In this document: one piece after another, positions 46,569-57,999 of the stretch
How the letters are laid out: each line of letters begins with the position of its first letter
Numbering within the stretch: position 1 is the stretch's first letter
Origin: Pseudorasbora parva
Taxonomy: Eukaryota; Chordata; Actinopteri; Cypriniformes; Gobionidae
DNA length: 64,000 nucleotides
NCBI RefSeq assembly: GCF_024679245.1
Contig: NC_090184.1
Span: 4,840,547-4,904,546 of the forward strand
Reading direction: 5' to 3'
Program-made: the position numbers and the translations under genes
Notes under the pieces: generated by a model
What the model saw: the letters and a program-made list of their open reading frames with translations, nothing else
What the model was told of the DNA's origin: nothing
The model's database searches: none

Positions 46569-46639
46569 CCTCAAATTGTTGCCATGTCTTACAACTCTTT
46601 CTTCTGATCTTGAGAGCTATTTTTTGTCATTCTGTCCAC

Positions 46640-46641
46640 AG
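46640..46641 (+). promoter_or_regulatory. splice acceptor of the receptor exon
   Basis: Pyrimidine-rich TTTTTTGTCATTCTGTCCACAG; the AG ends at 46641. The reading frame stays open upstream to 46610 but has no good start, so the exon most likely begins at 46642 and contributes 196 bp of 5' untranslated sequence. Confidence 0.6.
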
Positions 46642-46837
46642 GTTTCACAGATCATCAGCTCTGTGGGATGCAAGAAAACAAGATGAGACATCTTGGAAAC
46701 TAAAAGAAAATTGGTGTTGTTGGGAAGGAGCAGTCTTACGCTGGACAATTGCACTTCATTTTCTCACTTCCCTGGAGATCAAGCCAGACAGAGTGATCAT
46801 CATATATTTCAAGAGATACCACTGCAACCAGACGGCA

Positions 46838-47965
46838 ATGGAGCGGTCTCATCTGAACAACAGCTCTGGGTCTTGGATATTTGAGGATCCCGTGTGTCCA
46901 ACCTCTCTCAGCAGCACCACTTTCCTTATTGTGGCATACAGCACCATGTTAGCGGTGGGCCTGGTGGGCAACACTTGCCTGGTCTTAGTCATCACACGAC
47001 AGAAAGAGATGCGCAACGTGACCAACATCTTCATTGTTAACCTCTCATGCTCCGATATCCTCGTTTGCCTGGTGTGTTTGCCGGTCACTATTATCTACAC
47101 CCTAATGGATCGATGGATTTTAGGGGAAGCTTTGTGTAAGGTGACGCCATTCGTCCAGTGTATGTCCGTGACCGTTTCGATTTTCTCCATGGTTCTCATC
47201 GCCTTGGAAAGACACCAGCTCATCATCCATCCCACTGGTTGGAAGCCAGTCGTCAGACACTCCTACCTGGCTGTAGCGGTTATCTGGATCATAGCGTGCT
47301 TTATCTCCCTTCCGTTCCTTTCCTTCAACATCCTCACAAACTCGCCCTTCCACAACCTCAGTCTTCCCTTCAACCCTTTCAGCGATCACTTCATCTGCAT
47401 CGAGCAGTGGCCATCTGATGGCAATCGGCTAACTTACACCACGACACTGCTGCTGTGCCAGTACTGCTTACCATTGGCGCTCATTCTAGTCTGTTATTTC
47501 CGCATATTCCTGCGTCTCAGCCGGCGTAAAGACATAGTCGAGAGAGCCCGAGGGCAGAAAAAGGCTAAAGGCTCGAAGCGAGTCAACGCCATGCTAGCCT
47601 CAATTGTGGCAGCTTTTGCCCTGTGTTGGCTGCCACTGAATGTTTTCAACACGATTTTCGACTGGAATCACGAGGCGATTCCCATATGCCAGCATAATGC
47701 TATTTTCTCAGCTTGTCACCTCACCGCCATGGCGTCAACATGTGTCAATCCAGTGATCTATGGATTCCTGAACAATAACTTCCAGAAGGAGCTGAAATCG
47801 CTGCTTTCCAGATGCCGCTGCTGGGGGCCGCCGGAGAGTTACGAGAGTTTCCCTTTGTCCACGGTCAGTACAGGCATTACTAAGGGCTCCATCCTGAGCA
47901 ATGGCTCCACTAGCACCTATCAACCGCAGAAGAAGAACAGTTTGGAACAGAAAGAGACCATTTAA
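46838..47965 (+). CDS. npy8br: neuropeptide Y/peptide YY receptor, Y1/Y4/Y8 branch, probably Y8b
   Basis: A plasma-membrane G-protein-coupled receptor for NPY/PYY-type peptides; the family signals mainly through Gi. The product is 375 residues, uninterrupted. Start chosen at 46838: it is the only Met between the inferred splice acceptor and TM1 and has G at -3 and +4. Visible landmarks: N-terminal sequons at Asn7/Asn8; TM1 with Gly44-Asn45; Asp73 in TM2 ([11 protein letters not shown]); Cys100 pairing with Cys187; Glu-Arg-His 124-126 in place of DRY, usual in this subfamily; PTGWKP in loop 2; sequon Asn173 in extracellular loop 2; Cys-Trp-Leu-Pro 263-266 in TM6; Asp275 in FDWNHE, the conserved ligand-contact acid; NPVIY 304-308 in TM7; Cys326/Cys328 as likely palmitoylation sites; a Ser/Thr-rich tail. 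Length fits the family. The Y8b subtype and symbol are tentative; Y4 or Y8a are the alternatives. Confidence 0.93.
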   Translation: MERSHLNNSSGSWIFEDPVCPTSLSSTTFLIVAYSTMLAVGLVGNTCLVLVITRQKEMRNVTNIFIVNLSCSDILVCLVCLPVTIIYTLMDRWILGEALCKVTPFVQCMSVTVSIFSMVLIALERHQLIIHPTGWKPVVRHSYLAVAVIWIIACFISLPFLSFNILTNSPFHNLSLPFNPFSDHFICIEQWPSDGNRLTYTTTLLLCQYCLPLALILVCYFRIFLRLSRRKDIVERARGQKKAKGSKRVNAMLASIVAAFALCWLPLNVFNTIFDWNHEAIPICQHNAIFSACHLTAMASTCVNPVIYGFLNNNFQKELKSLLSRCRCWGPPESYESFPLSTVSTGITKGSILSNGSTSTYQPQKKNSLEQKETI

Positions 47966-48176
47966 ACAGTGTCCAATGTAGTACAAGACAATGTACCTAC
48001 ATTTTGACTTTTCTCCGCGCACTCAGAGGTGGCTTGAGAACACTGCCAGCCAGTCTGTGCAAGTTTTGGGACTAAATTATAAGGTTCAGAATCCCAATTT
48101 GTACAGTGAAAGTCTGTGGTGATATTTCAAGATCTTGTTGCTTGGTCTGGAAAAAAATTAAGGAATGGTTAATTGT
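47966..48176 (+). other. 3' untranslated region, start
   Basis: Sequence after the TAA stop, without repeats until the MITE at 48177. The first AATAAA is at 48868-48873, beyond that MITE, so if that signal is used the element is part of the transcript. Confidence 0.45.
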
Positions 48177-48840
48177 CAGGGCTTGACATTCACTTTTTTG
48201 CTCACCAGCCACTGTGGCTAGTGGTTTTCCAAAGTTATTAGCAACTTAGCATTTTCACTGGTCACCATTTTGACATTGATACCATGGAGAAAAACTACCA
48301 TATAGATATTTTTTAATTGGCAGCAGTTTTATTAGGCTGCTGTCACTTTAAGACCTGACGCACGGATCCATTATACTGTTGCATGTGTTTTCTTTCTCAA
48401 ATGCTTATTTTCACTTAAAAAAGATATGACTTTGTTTAAAGGCCGGCATTTTGACATTTATTTTGTTTGTATTTGACTGTTTAAGCGCAATAAGCAGTGA
48501 AAAAATGACTCGATTTAGTACTGAGAGGGTGCTTAATGGCTTTATGTGCACGCACTTTGGGTGTGAGCACAAAATCTGTAGGAAGGAGCAAAATGAAGCG
48601 CAATCCCACGATTAAATTAAAGCCCTGTTGTGGCGAGGTTGACGAGCGAGAGAAGGGGGAGGAGCTAGAGAGATTTAGTTCATTAATTTGGATGCCTTTT
48701 TAATAGACTACAATTGAAAAATGTATATATTATATATAATTTATCCCGCCAAAAGTGGCTAGTAGGAGTGACTGTGTTACATGCTTCTGCTGAAATACAC
48801 ACACATCTGGCAGGTCGGCGGGTGTAAATGTCAAGCCCTG
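48177..48840. mobile_element. MITE with CAGGGCTTGACATT ends
   Basis: 664 bp with inverted termini CAGGGCTTGACATTCAC and, reversed, CAGGGCTTGACATTTAC. The CAGGG start suggests hAT. Flanks (GTTAATTG and GTTATTGG) look like a decayed 8-bp duplication. No coding capacity. A half copy is at 40320-40740. Confidence 0.8.
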
Positions 48841-48867
48841 GTTATTGGGCTCTGTATAGGAAGTCCA

Positions 48868-48873
48868 AATAAA
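48868..48873 (+). terminator. candidate polyadenylation signal
   Basis: AATAAA about 0.9 kb after the receptor stop codon. A weaker alternative lies at 50313. Position only; no transcript evidence. Confidence 0.35.
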
Positions 48874-49089
48874 TTGCATTGATGTTTTAACCACTGCTAA
48901 AAGGACTATGGCCGATTAAACATGTTGGTGTTGTGCTTATTATACAGTGAGTTCTTAAAGGCACAGAAAACTGTTTTCTCTATTTAGAACAAGGCTCTCT
49001 TTCAGAGACGTCAAAGGTCTTCTTCTCACTGTCTTTGTCCAGGTTAAGCCTGCGGAAGAAGTGTATGACTTAGTAACAAAGACATGAAC

Positions 49090-49717
49090 TATTTAGGTTC
49101 TTGTCACTATTAAAAAGATAAAAAATAACTTTACTCACCCTTGTGTCATCTGAGTGACTTTCTTTCTTCTGTGGAACATAAAAGATATTCAACCGATATA
49201 GACCGTGGTTGTGGCTCTTTTCATGCAATCGAGATCAGAGAAGCACCATAAAAGTATCCTAAACCTAGATCTTATGACTTGTGTGCTTTATTCCAGGTTT
49301 TCTGAAATCAGATGGCATGAAAATGATGTCATTATAAACTGAAAATCTTCCCACAGCGAGCCGTTAATGACTCCAGATCATTGTGCTCTGAGAATGGATC
49401 AATCCGACGGATTCAATGTAAACATCTGATTCAAAATAATGATTCGTTCTCCTGTGAACATTTCAGTCTGTTTCTCGCCCAAAGCTCTCATTTGGCTTCA
49501 GAAGACCTGAAATATAGCACCCGGATCACTTTTGTGATACTTTTATAGTACTTCGTTTTCCTTTTTGAAGCTTCAAAGCTTCAATCCACATGGAAAAGCC
49601 CAAGCGTTCTCCGGTTTTATTTCACAAGGAAAGAAAGTTTGACAACAACAACATGAGGATGAGTAAATGGGGGCATTGTTTTCATTTTTGTTCGTTTTTA
49701 ACTATTTCTTTAAAGGA
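49090..49717. mobile_element. cyprinid repeat with TTTACTCACC / GGTGAGTAAA-like ends
   Basis: Left end CTTTACTCACCCTTGTGTCA and right end CATGAGGATGAGTAAATGGG, TTTAACTATTTCTTTAAAGG, matching in inverted fashion the very common cyprinid repeat that starts TTAAAGGGATAGTTCACC (a left end is at 60470). About 600 bp, non-coding. Confidence 0.6.
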
Positions 49718-50209
49718 AGATGCAGAACTAGCAATACGTGTATAGTGTGTACATTTGAAACACATATATAATAGTTGTTTATAATAGTTATAACACAGCA
49801 CCATATCTGCATAAGCACATCGTGTCATTGATTAGGATTGAGTAGGATGTCTGCTATTTCAAATTGATGTGTACTATAATTTACACATGTTGTTGCTCTG
49901 TGTGACAGATGTGATTTTTTTCTGAATGGCTTTATTTGCCAATGTTATTCGAGGGAATTACAGATTCAGTTCTTCATTTGCACTTCTAAAGGCTCAAAAC
50001 AAAACAACGTGCATGCAAGTAGTATTTGTAATACGTATATGTGGCCGAGAAGTCATATCATTAGTTATAATTACACTTTGAAACACTCTGCAAATGTCAG
50101 ATGTCAAGTCACATGTTTGAAATCATCAGTCAAGTTTATTTGAAGTTTCTAGTTTAGTATTCCGATCAATTAAATTTGATTAAGATGATAAATTGCCACT
50201 TAGCTTAAT

Positions 50210-51323
50210 GTACCCTTGTAAAGAAGAAGTGTGCTTAACTGTGTTGATTGTGCACTTGTAATGTACTTCAAATTTTAAAAGTATATTTTTAAAAAACTGT
50301 ACTTGCATATGAAATAAACAAAAGTGCACTTAAAGTATATGCTTTCATGGCTGTTTCTTAACATGTGTAAAGACACTTTTGTCAAATTAAATGTTTCCCT
50401 GTAAACTAGCTTTGTTTTAATAATCTTTTTCTGTGCTTTAAAGAAGTACACTTATTTGTATGTGTTGACTAACATACTAAAGCACATGTAATGTACTTGA
50501 TTATAATTTTAATTGTAGTGTGTTGATTTAAATGTACTACTGGGTAACACTTTATTTTACAGTGTCATTGTTACTATTATGTTACATGTAGCTACTATAG
50601 TAATACCCATCTAACCCTAAACCCTAACCCTATAGTATATTTTGTGTCTTAATATTGCTACTTAAATGTATAATTACAGTGCAACAAATTAAGACACTTT
50701 AAAATAAAGTGTTACCCTAAAATGCAACTTCATCATTACAAATGTGAAATTGCAAATATTTTAAATACACCAGAACACTGCAAATTAAATACAAGTTTCA
50801 ATAGAAATGACATTAAAGAAGACTTCAGATGCAAAAGTCTGACGCTTTTCTTTAAAATAAGTTTTGTCAGGCTTTCATGTTTCTACCTAAGTACTGGTAC
50901 TTCTGAATGGGCTGGGGCTGGGATTTAGTGGGTTTAAAGTGAAAGTATTTTATGAATGTATACTATATGAAGAGAGCATACACTCAGTATCGTTATCTCA
51001 TTTTTGACTGAAGTGGCTTTTAGAGGCTTTTGCATCTGAACTCGTCATTTAATTATGAAATGACGTATAAAGATGTATAAGATGTATAAAGATGTATCGA
51101 TGTATAAAGAGTCCTACTTAAGTGGGTCAAACAACACAACACATTTCAGATAACTGCATTTAATATAAATGCAAATCATAATGCATTTTCTAAGTGAATT
51201 GCAATTAACATGCACTTAAGTCCAAAAACATTATTTTCATTTCACACTTTAGTCTTTAAAAGTACTATTAAGTGTATGCAATATTTTTTTGCAAAAGTGT
51301 ACTTCTTTATCACAAGGGTGTAC
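50210..51323. mobile_element. inverted-repeat element with GTACCCTTGT ends, carrying a nested MITE
   Basis: Left GTACCCTTGTAAAGAAGAAG; right, reversed, GTACACCCTTGTGATAAAG; both followed by AAGTGCACTT-type words. The MITE at 50543-50716 lies inside. A short duplication of GATGTATAAA occurs at 51060-51115. Confidence 0.6.
50543..50716. mobile_element. MITE with GGTAACACTTTATTTTACAG ends (nested)
   Basis: 174 bp with inverted termini GGTAACACTTTATTTTA and GGTAACACTTTATTTTA (reversed, with one variation further in). Internal CTAACCCTAAACCCTAACCC. Confidence 0.8.
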
Positions 51324-52034
<711 letters not shown>

Positions 52035-52316
52035 TTTTCAAACATTGGATTGGAGGGTCAGTTATTGACTGGAAAGCCGACAAGCCTATATTTCAGCAAT
52101 ACACCTTTAGAAAATTGCTTTGAGGTATTTATGTGAATCAATATTTTTTTTTCTCATTTTCTTTTTGATTCCAGACTTATTTCGCTGGCCACAATAGTGG
52201 AGAGTGCCTGAGGTCAGATGGCTGTTTAGCATTAAGTTGGTATCTGGACTGCTCGCAATAAAACATTTACAATAGACCTACCATAAATACAAAGTCATAT
52301 ACTCCAAATTTTCAGT

Positions 52317-52511
52317 AGCACTTTATTTTACAGTCCTGTTCCCCATGTACTTACTATGTACTTATTATAGTAATTACAATATGGTAATAACTAGGTACTA
52401 ACCCTGAACCTACCATTAAACCTAACCTAACCCATGTAGTTACCTTACATTATCCAGTACTTGTACGTACATTTTAAGTACACATAAGTGCTTGTACTGT
52501 AAAATAAAGTA
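52317..52511. mobile_element. MITE with GTA-CACTTTATTTTACAGT ends
   Basis: 195 bp with inverted termini CACTTTATTTTACAGT at both sides and CTTACTATGTACTTATTATA inside. A relative of the 50543 element but with a different interior. Confidence 0.75.
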
Positions 52512-52622
52512 CAACTAAAATTCATGAGGCTGAAATATACAGTATAATAACGCTGTTTACAAACCCAGAGACATATTAGAAATATTAGAATATTTTAAGA
52601 GTATTAGAAATATTGTTAACAC

Positions 52623-52901
52623 GGTAACACTTTAGTATGGGGAACACATATTCACTATTAACTACGACTTTTGCCTCAATAAACTCCTAATTTACTGCGT
52701 ATTAATAGTTAGTAAGATAGTTTTTGTAGCATTTAAGTTTAGGTATTGGGTCGGATTAAGGGATGTAGAATAAGGTCATGCAGAATAAGGCATTAATATG
52801 TGCTTTATAAGTACTAATACACAGCCAATATCCTAGTAATATGCATGATAATAAGCAACTGGTTAATCGTTAATAACTGAACCTTAAAATAAAGTGTTAC
52901 C
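52623..52901 (+). mobile_element. MITE, TAACACTTTA-ended family B
   Basis: About 279 bp, GGTAACACTTTAGTATGGGG to AAAATAAAGTGTTACC; nearly identical over its length to 63383-63644, so the family moved relatively recently. Confidence 0.85.
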
Positions 52902-52916
52902 AATAACACAACACAA

Positions 52917-53482
52917 GATCCCTATTTTAGCGATCTAAGTAAATGGTCTGAAGCTGTGTCTGAATCCACTTTTGCTAGTTTTACGACGGTAAAAACGGTC
53001 AGCACACAAGACACATGGTCCAAAAGGGTTGTTCCTAGTCTCTTAACGAATCATGGATGTGTTTTGGGCATAATGTGCAATAAACCAATCAAGCGTCTCA
53101 TCTCCTTTTCCCTTTAAAGGCCAGGTGTGCTTGCTCCATGGTGATTCGCTATTTACACGGAGGAAAGACTGAACACTTCTTCAGAGAGGAATCCTTTTAT
53201 TTTTAATATTTAAAAATGTATGTGTGCTGCTGTGCGTCCCTGTGTGTGTAATAAGCAGAGTGTCTGTGCGTTGCGCACATATTACTAACACGCCTCTTTA
53301 AATAACACAAAAAATACTGCACAGGGCAGGGTTTTGTTGGTCGATGGCGCAGTCGTTTTCAGTTCCTCAAAATGGCAACGATCACACGTGGTTTTCAGAC
53401 ATGGGGGAACAGATGCACCAGTGCATTTGCTATTTAAACAACATGGCGGAGCACGTGAAAATTATAACTAGCATAGGGCCCT
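52917..53482 (+). mobile_element. GGGCCC-ended DNA element
   Basis: About 565 bp from CCCTATTTTAGCGATCTAAG to AGCATAGGGCCCT, homologous to 36743-37975 without its insertion. Non-coding. Confidence 0.7.
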
Positions 53483-53612
53483 AAATGTTCTTTTATATGT
53501 CATTGATTCACAAGTAAACCTTTATCATTTGTTGTTCAGGACATAGGAATGTGCCATACATAGCTTACAGAAATGAGAAATCATTTATATAATGTAACAT
53601 ACTCAACAAGAT

Positions 53613-54798
53613 CACTGAAAACCCTAATAAGTTGATTGAACTCAAATGATTTGAGTAAACTCGTTCCCTCAATTCAATTGAGTAATGGAGTCTCACAAAA
53701 CTTGTATATTTAAGTTCACTTAACTTGGTGCTCACATTCACTGTACTTAAATTGTTAAGTTCACCAAACTGGGTACACCAGAAGTTCAGTACACCATGCT
53801 GGGTACAACCAATCAAAACTTCAGCATGCATTGCAGCATGAGTAAATTATACATCTGAATTGACACATTTTTTTTTATTCTTACTATTTGCTTTTACTTT
53901 TGCTCTTTTGTTCTGATGTTTTTGTAGCTTGTTTTATGTTCAGAGTTGATCTGTTTATCGGATTAAAAAATTAAAAAATTAAAAAATTAATTGTCACCAT
54001 TGCAGAGGTTCATACACGGGTTCTTGATGTCTGTGCATGACTAACTACTGCCGTAGATTTAAACATTTTGTGCACAAAAATAAAATAATAAATTGTTCAA
54101 TTACAAGAGTAAAGAATCTCATGGAAATGTGTATTAATATTTCATTAGACTCTGCATGAGATCAGGGATTCTGCCAACACATGATGATGTTATCATCGGC
54201 AATGATTAAACAACATCTTGATGATATTTTCTCTTGACTTTGTGTTCCTTACCAAACACAAAACAGCCAGAAAAATATTATATTATAATATTATACAGTC
54301 AAGGGTCAAGAGCCCAACTAAAGCAAACACTTATCTCCATCATGGTGACTTCAAACGAAACTATTATTTCCTATTATTTAAACAGAAATAAAGTCAGTCT
54401 GGTTAGTTATAAGTTAGTTCACATGTTATTATTATGTTTAGTAACTTACACATTTTTACTTACCGATTTTAAGATTGCGCTCAATGAAAGAGTCTTCATC
54501 TTAATTTGACTCAGCAACAGAAAAGGACCGCCTTTTGTAAATGTCCTCCAATCAGTGAATTAGTCCTTGTTGCCAGACAGAACTCCTGGCATGGCCAATC
54601 ACATCAAAGCAAGACCAGAGTGAGCTATTTTAATTAATTATGATTTTGAGTTCACTCAACTTGAAATCTTAAGTTTATGTATTTTGTAGGTTAATAAGTT
54701 ATACTAACTTATATTTTTGAGTTTTTGGACTAGACTACTAATATTTAGTCAAGATTACTTGATTTGTTTAAGTAAAGACAACATTAGGGTTTACAGTG
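53613..54798. mobile_element. inverted-repeat element with CACTG(A/T)AAACCCTAAT ends
   Basis: 1186 bp. Left CACTGAAAACCCTAATAAG and right, reversed, CACTGTAAACCCTAATGTTG; subterminal regions are rich in TTAAGTT/GAGTTCACT words on both sides. The direct flank AT occurs on both sides. No transposase. Confidence 0.65.
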
Positions 54799-54907
54799 AT
54801 GTAGTGTCTTAAATCCAGTTAAGTAGTTCTACATGATACAGAATATTATTTGTTTAGCCTCATTTCATAAGGGGAATCAAGTACTGAGTATCATTTTATT
54901 TTAATAC

Positions 54908-55336
54908 TTTACTGACTTTACATTATGGGTGCACTAATATGCATTAATTCAACTGCACAGATAATCATTAATTATCTGCTTTGAGTTAATGTATGATTTA
55001 TGAAGAATACATCATCCACGTTAATAGTCATGTGTCTCAAAAAGTAAAGTCATAACATAATGATACCTTTGTATAGTGGTAATTAACACATTATTTTACA
55101 TTATTAGTTAATATAATATGTTATTAGTTAATTAATACATAATGTCATATTTAATTAATAGCAATTCATATATTATTTATATATATATTATTTAATCTAT
55201 CATATAGAATGTTCATTAGTTGCAGTAATCATTAATAAATGGGTTAGTTCTTCATGAGGATACATTACCTCATGATTATCTTTGCATTAGTTAAGCATGA
55301 ATTACTGCATATTAGTGCTCCCGTAAAGTGTTACCG
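54908..55336. mobile_element. MITE, TAACACTTTA-ended family A, both ends present
   Basis: About 430 bp. About 50 bp of each end are inverted copies (GCACTAATATGCATTAATTC against GCACTAATATGCAGTAATTC reversed), ending GGTAACACTTTACGG at the right. Confidence 0.75.
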
Positions 55337-56142
55337 AAAATGCTATAATAGGCATTTGCTTTGGTTTATGAAGAATGCAGATGGCCATGTAATGTTTTCT
55401 GAAGTATTCTCAACTGTGTAGTCATTTGCACATCATTCATGTCATTGGTTAATTGGTAATGATGTACATAGAAGAAGGACCAAAGTTTATATTGAACTTC
55501 TATTGATGTTTTTCCTCAATTCTTGATTGTATACGTTCATGTACTGTATATTAAAAATGTTAAACTCTCCATATCTTGCACTTTGTTTGTGTTTCTTAAT
55601 GCATGTTCATCGTTTCTGAGATGCAGCTGATGCCTGACTTAAAATATGCTTTAAGCTTTGATCTGTGCAGTTAATGTTGTTTTGCAACACAGCACATATA
55701 GAAAGGCACAGACACAGACAGCTGAGAAAGAGAGAATGAATCCCCATCATATCTCTTCATTATATGCCCTACAGTCTTTTATCTCTTTGTCATTTTTTCT
55801 CTGTGTTGGTATTAATGCAGGTTGTGTTAACTGATCTTTCTCACACATAATAAATGGGATGACTGAACCTCAGGGGAGAGTCCAGAGATTATAGTCAAGA
55901 GAATTATTTCTCTGGCATTATGACTGCATACACGGTATACATTTTGTCAGTCAGCATTTAAATGAACTGCTTTTGGGTGAGGAAATTATTTTATATTACT
56001 GAATCAACCGAACTGCATTGAGTTACACCAGTAAAAGTCATTTAATGCTTTAAGAAAAGCAAAATAAACTAGAAGGTCTCACAAAATGATTAAATGAACA
56101 GAACACTTAACTTGATGAAGAAGATTATTTTATGAATAACTA
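55337..56142. other. non-coding, largely unique sequence
   Basis: No gene or transposon recognised. Confidence 0.4.
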
Positions 56143-56273
56143 CACCAACCAGGCATAACATTATGAGTCAACAGCAAGTGAACATTTTGAAGTCCATGCC
56201 TCGAAGGGTCAGTACTGTTTTGGGGGACAACACAATATTAAGAAGATGGACTTAATGTGATGCCTGATCTGTG
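56143..56273. mobile_element. Tc1-derived 131-bp internally deleted element
   Basis: Inverted ends CACCAACCAGGCATAACAT and, reversed, CACAGATCAGGCATCACAT, each next to TA. The interior keeps only scraps (AAGTCCATGCCTCGAAGGGT) of the same Tc1 family as 38475-38800. Confidence 0.75.
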
Positions 56274-56449
56274 TATATGTTCTTAAATATTACTTTAAAA
56301 TATCTTGCCATATCAAAAGTATTTGCGTATGGTGGCATACTTGCTATGCTAATATATATCAATATCAATAGGGGACTTTTGCCCCAAATTTGGGGTAAAA
56401 GCCCCCTCTAGCTGTATTTATATTTACACGGTTAATAACCCTCATACTC

Positions 56450-57780
56450 ATTAAAAAGGCACACACCTGTCTATATAAGGTCCCACAGTTAACAGTGCAT
56501 GTCAGAGCACAGACCAAGCCACAAAGTCCAAGGAATTGTCTGTAGACCTCAGAGACAGGATTGTATTGAGGCGAGATTTGGGGAAGAGTACAGAAACATT
56601 TCTGCAGCACTGAAGGTCCCAATGAGCACAGTTGTCTCCATCATCTGCCCAAACTGAGCGATCAGGGGAGAAGGGCCTTAGTCATGGAGGTGACCAAGAA
56701 CCCGATGGTCACTCTGATAGAGCTCCAGCATTTCTCTGTGGAGAGGAGAACCTTCCAGGAGAACAACCATCTCTGCAGCTCTCCACCAATCAGGCCTCTA
56801 TGGTAGAGTGGCCAGTCCTCAGTAAAAGACAGCACACCTGGAGTTTGCCAAAAGGCACCTGAAGGACTATGAGACCATGAGAAACAAAATTCTCTTGGAA
56901 ATGGTCTGATGAAACAAAGATTGAATTAATTGGCCTGAATAGTAAGGGTCAAGTCTGGAGGAAACCAGGCACCACTCATCACATGGCCAATACCATCCCT
57001 ACAGCGAATCATGGTGGTGGCAGCATCATGATATGGGGAGGTTTTACAGCGGCAGGAGCTGGGAGACTAGTCAAGATCGAGGGAGAGATGAATGCAGTAA
57101 TGTACAGAGACATCCTTGATGAAAACCTGCTCCAGTGAGCTCTGGTCCTCATACTGGGGCGAAGGTTCATCTTCCAACAGGACAACAACCCAAAGCACTC
57201 AGCCAAGATAACAAAGGAGTGGCTACGGGACGACTCTGTGAATGTCCTTCACTGTCAGAAAAAAAGGTACATGTCTGTCACTGGGGTGGTACCCTAAGGT
57301 ACAAAACCGAAAAGGCACTATATGTACCTTTAAGGTTCTACTATGTACCTTTAAGGTACTAATTTGCACTCTTAAAGTACTGATATGTACCTTTTAAAGT
57401 ACTAATATGTACCATTTAGGGGTGAGTAAGGTACAAAGATGTACCTTTTCACTTTTGTACCTTAGGGTACCGCCCCAGTGACAGAACTGTACCTTTTTTT
57501 CTGAGAGTGTTGAGTGGCCCAGCCAGAGCCCAGACTTGAACCCAATTGAACATCTCTGGAGAAATCTGAAAATGGCTGTGCACCGACGCTCCCCATCCAA
57601 CCTGATGGAGCTTGAGAGGTCCTGCAAGGGAGAACAGGAGAAACTGCCCAAAAACAGGTGTGCCAAGCTTATAGCATCAAACTCAAAAATACCTGAGGCT
57701 GTAATTGGTGGCAAAGATGCTTCAACAAAGTATTGAGCAAAGGCTGTGAATTCTTATGTACATGTGATTTTTTTTTTTGT
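56450..57780 (+). pseudogene. Tc1/mariner transposase pseudogene, interrupted by a MITE
   Basis: The + strand follows a classic teleost Tc1-like transposase: leader GGCACACACCTGTCTATATA, helix-turn-helix region (56510-56640), the DDE domain with the catalytic-motif text at 56900-57040 (including the region for GGGS-x-MIWGG), a QQDNNPKHS block at 57175-57200, then, after a 260-bp insertion, the SPDLNPIEHLW block with the last acidic residue at 57525-57560 and the C-terminus at 57735. Frameshifts and stops occur throughout, and no terminal inverted repeats are identified. Confidence 0.85.
57250..57509. mobile_element. palindromic MITE inside Tc1 transposase
   Basis: 260 bp with ends CACTGTCAGAAAAAAAGGTA and, reversed, CACTCTCAGAAAAAAAGGTA, flanked by TT on both sides. 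The interior is full of GTACCTTTAAGGTAC words, so most of the element can fold on itself. A related fragment is at 7480-7551. Confidence 0.85.
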
Positions 57781-57830
57781 AGAATTGAGAAAGAAAAAAA
57801 TATTTTAATGTACACTTAAGTTGCCTTTTA

Positions 57831-57999
57831 CACTGTAAAAACTTTAAAAAGTTAAGTTTTTAACCTAAATTTTACGTTTAGCCAACTTAGAATGTGAAGT
57901 TGAATTAAGTTACAACTTGTTTATTTGAGTTGACTAAACTCAACAAATTTTAAGGCAGCACATACACTTACTTTTTTCAAGTTTAAACATTTTTTACAT
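57831..57999. mobile_element. MITE-like repeat with CACTGTAAAAACTTTAAA end
   Basis: Left end CACTGTAAAAACTTTAAAAA after TA, AAGTTAAG/CAACTTA-type interior, and a weaker right end near 57999. Confidence 0.5.

Noticed and set aside
46610..46837. N-terminal extension of the receptor frame to 451 residues
   Set aside because: The extra 76 codons cross a probable splice acceptor, have no signal peptide or family similarity, and make the receptor longer than the family norm.
47120..47418. Overlapping frames on both strands inside the receptor exon
   Set aside because: Shadows of the receptor coding sequence.
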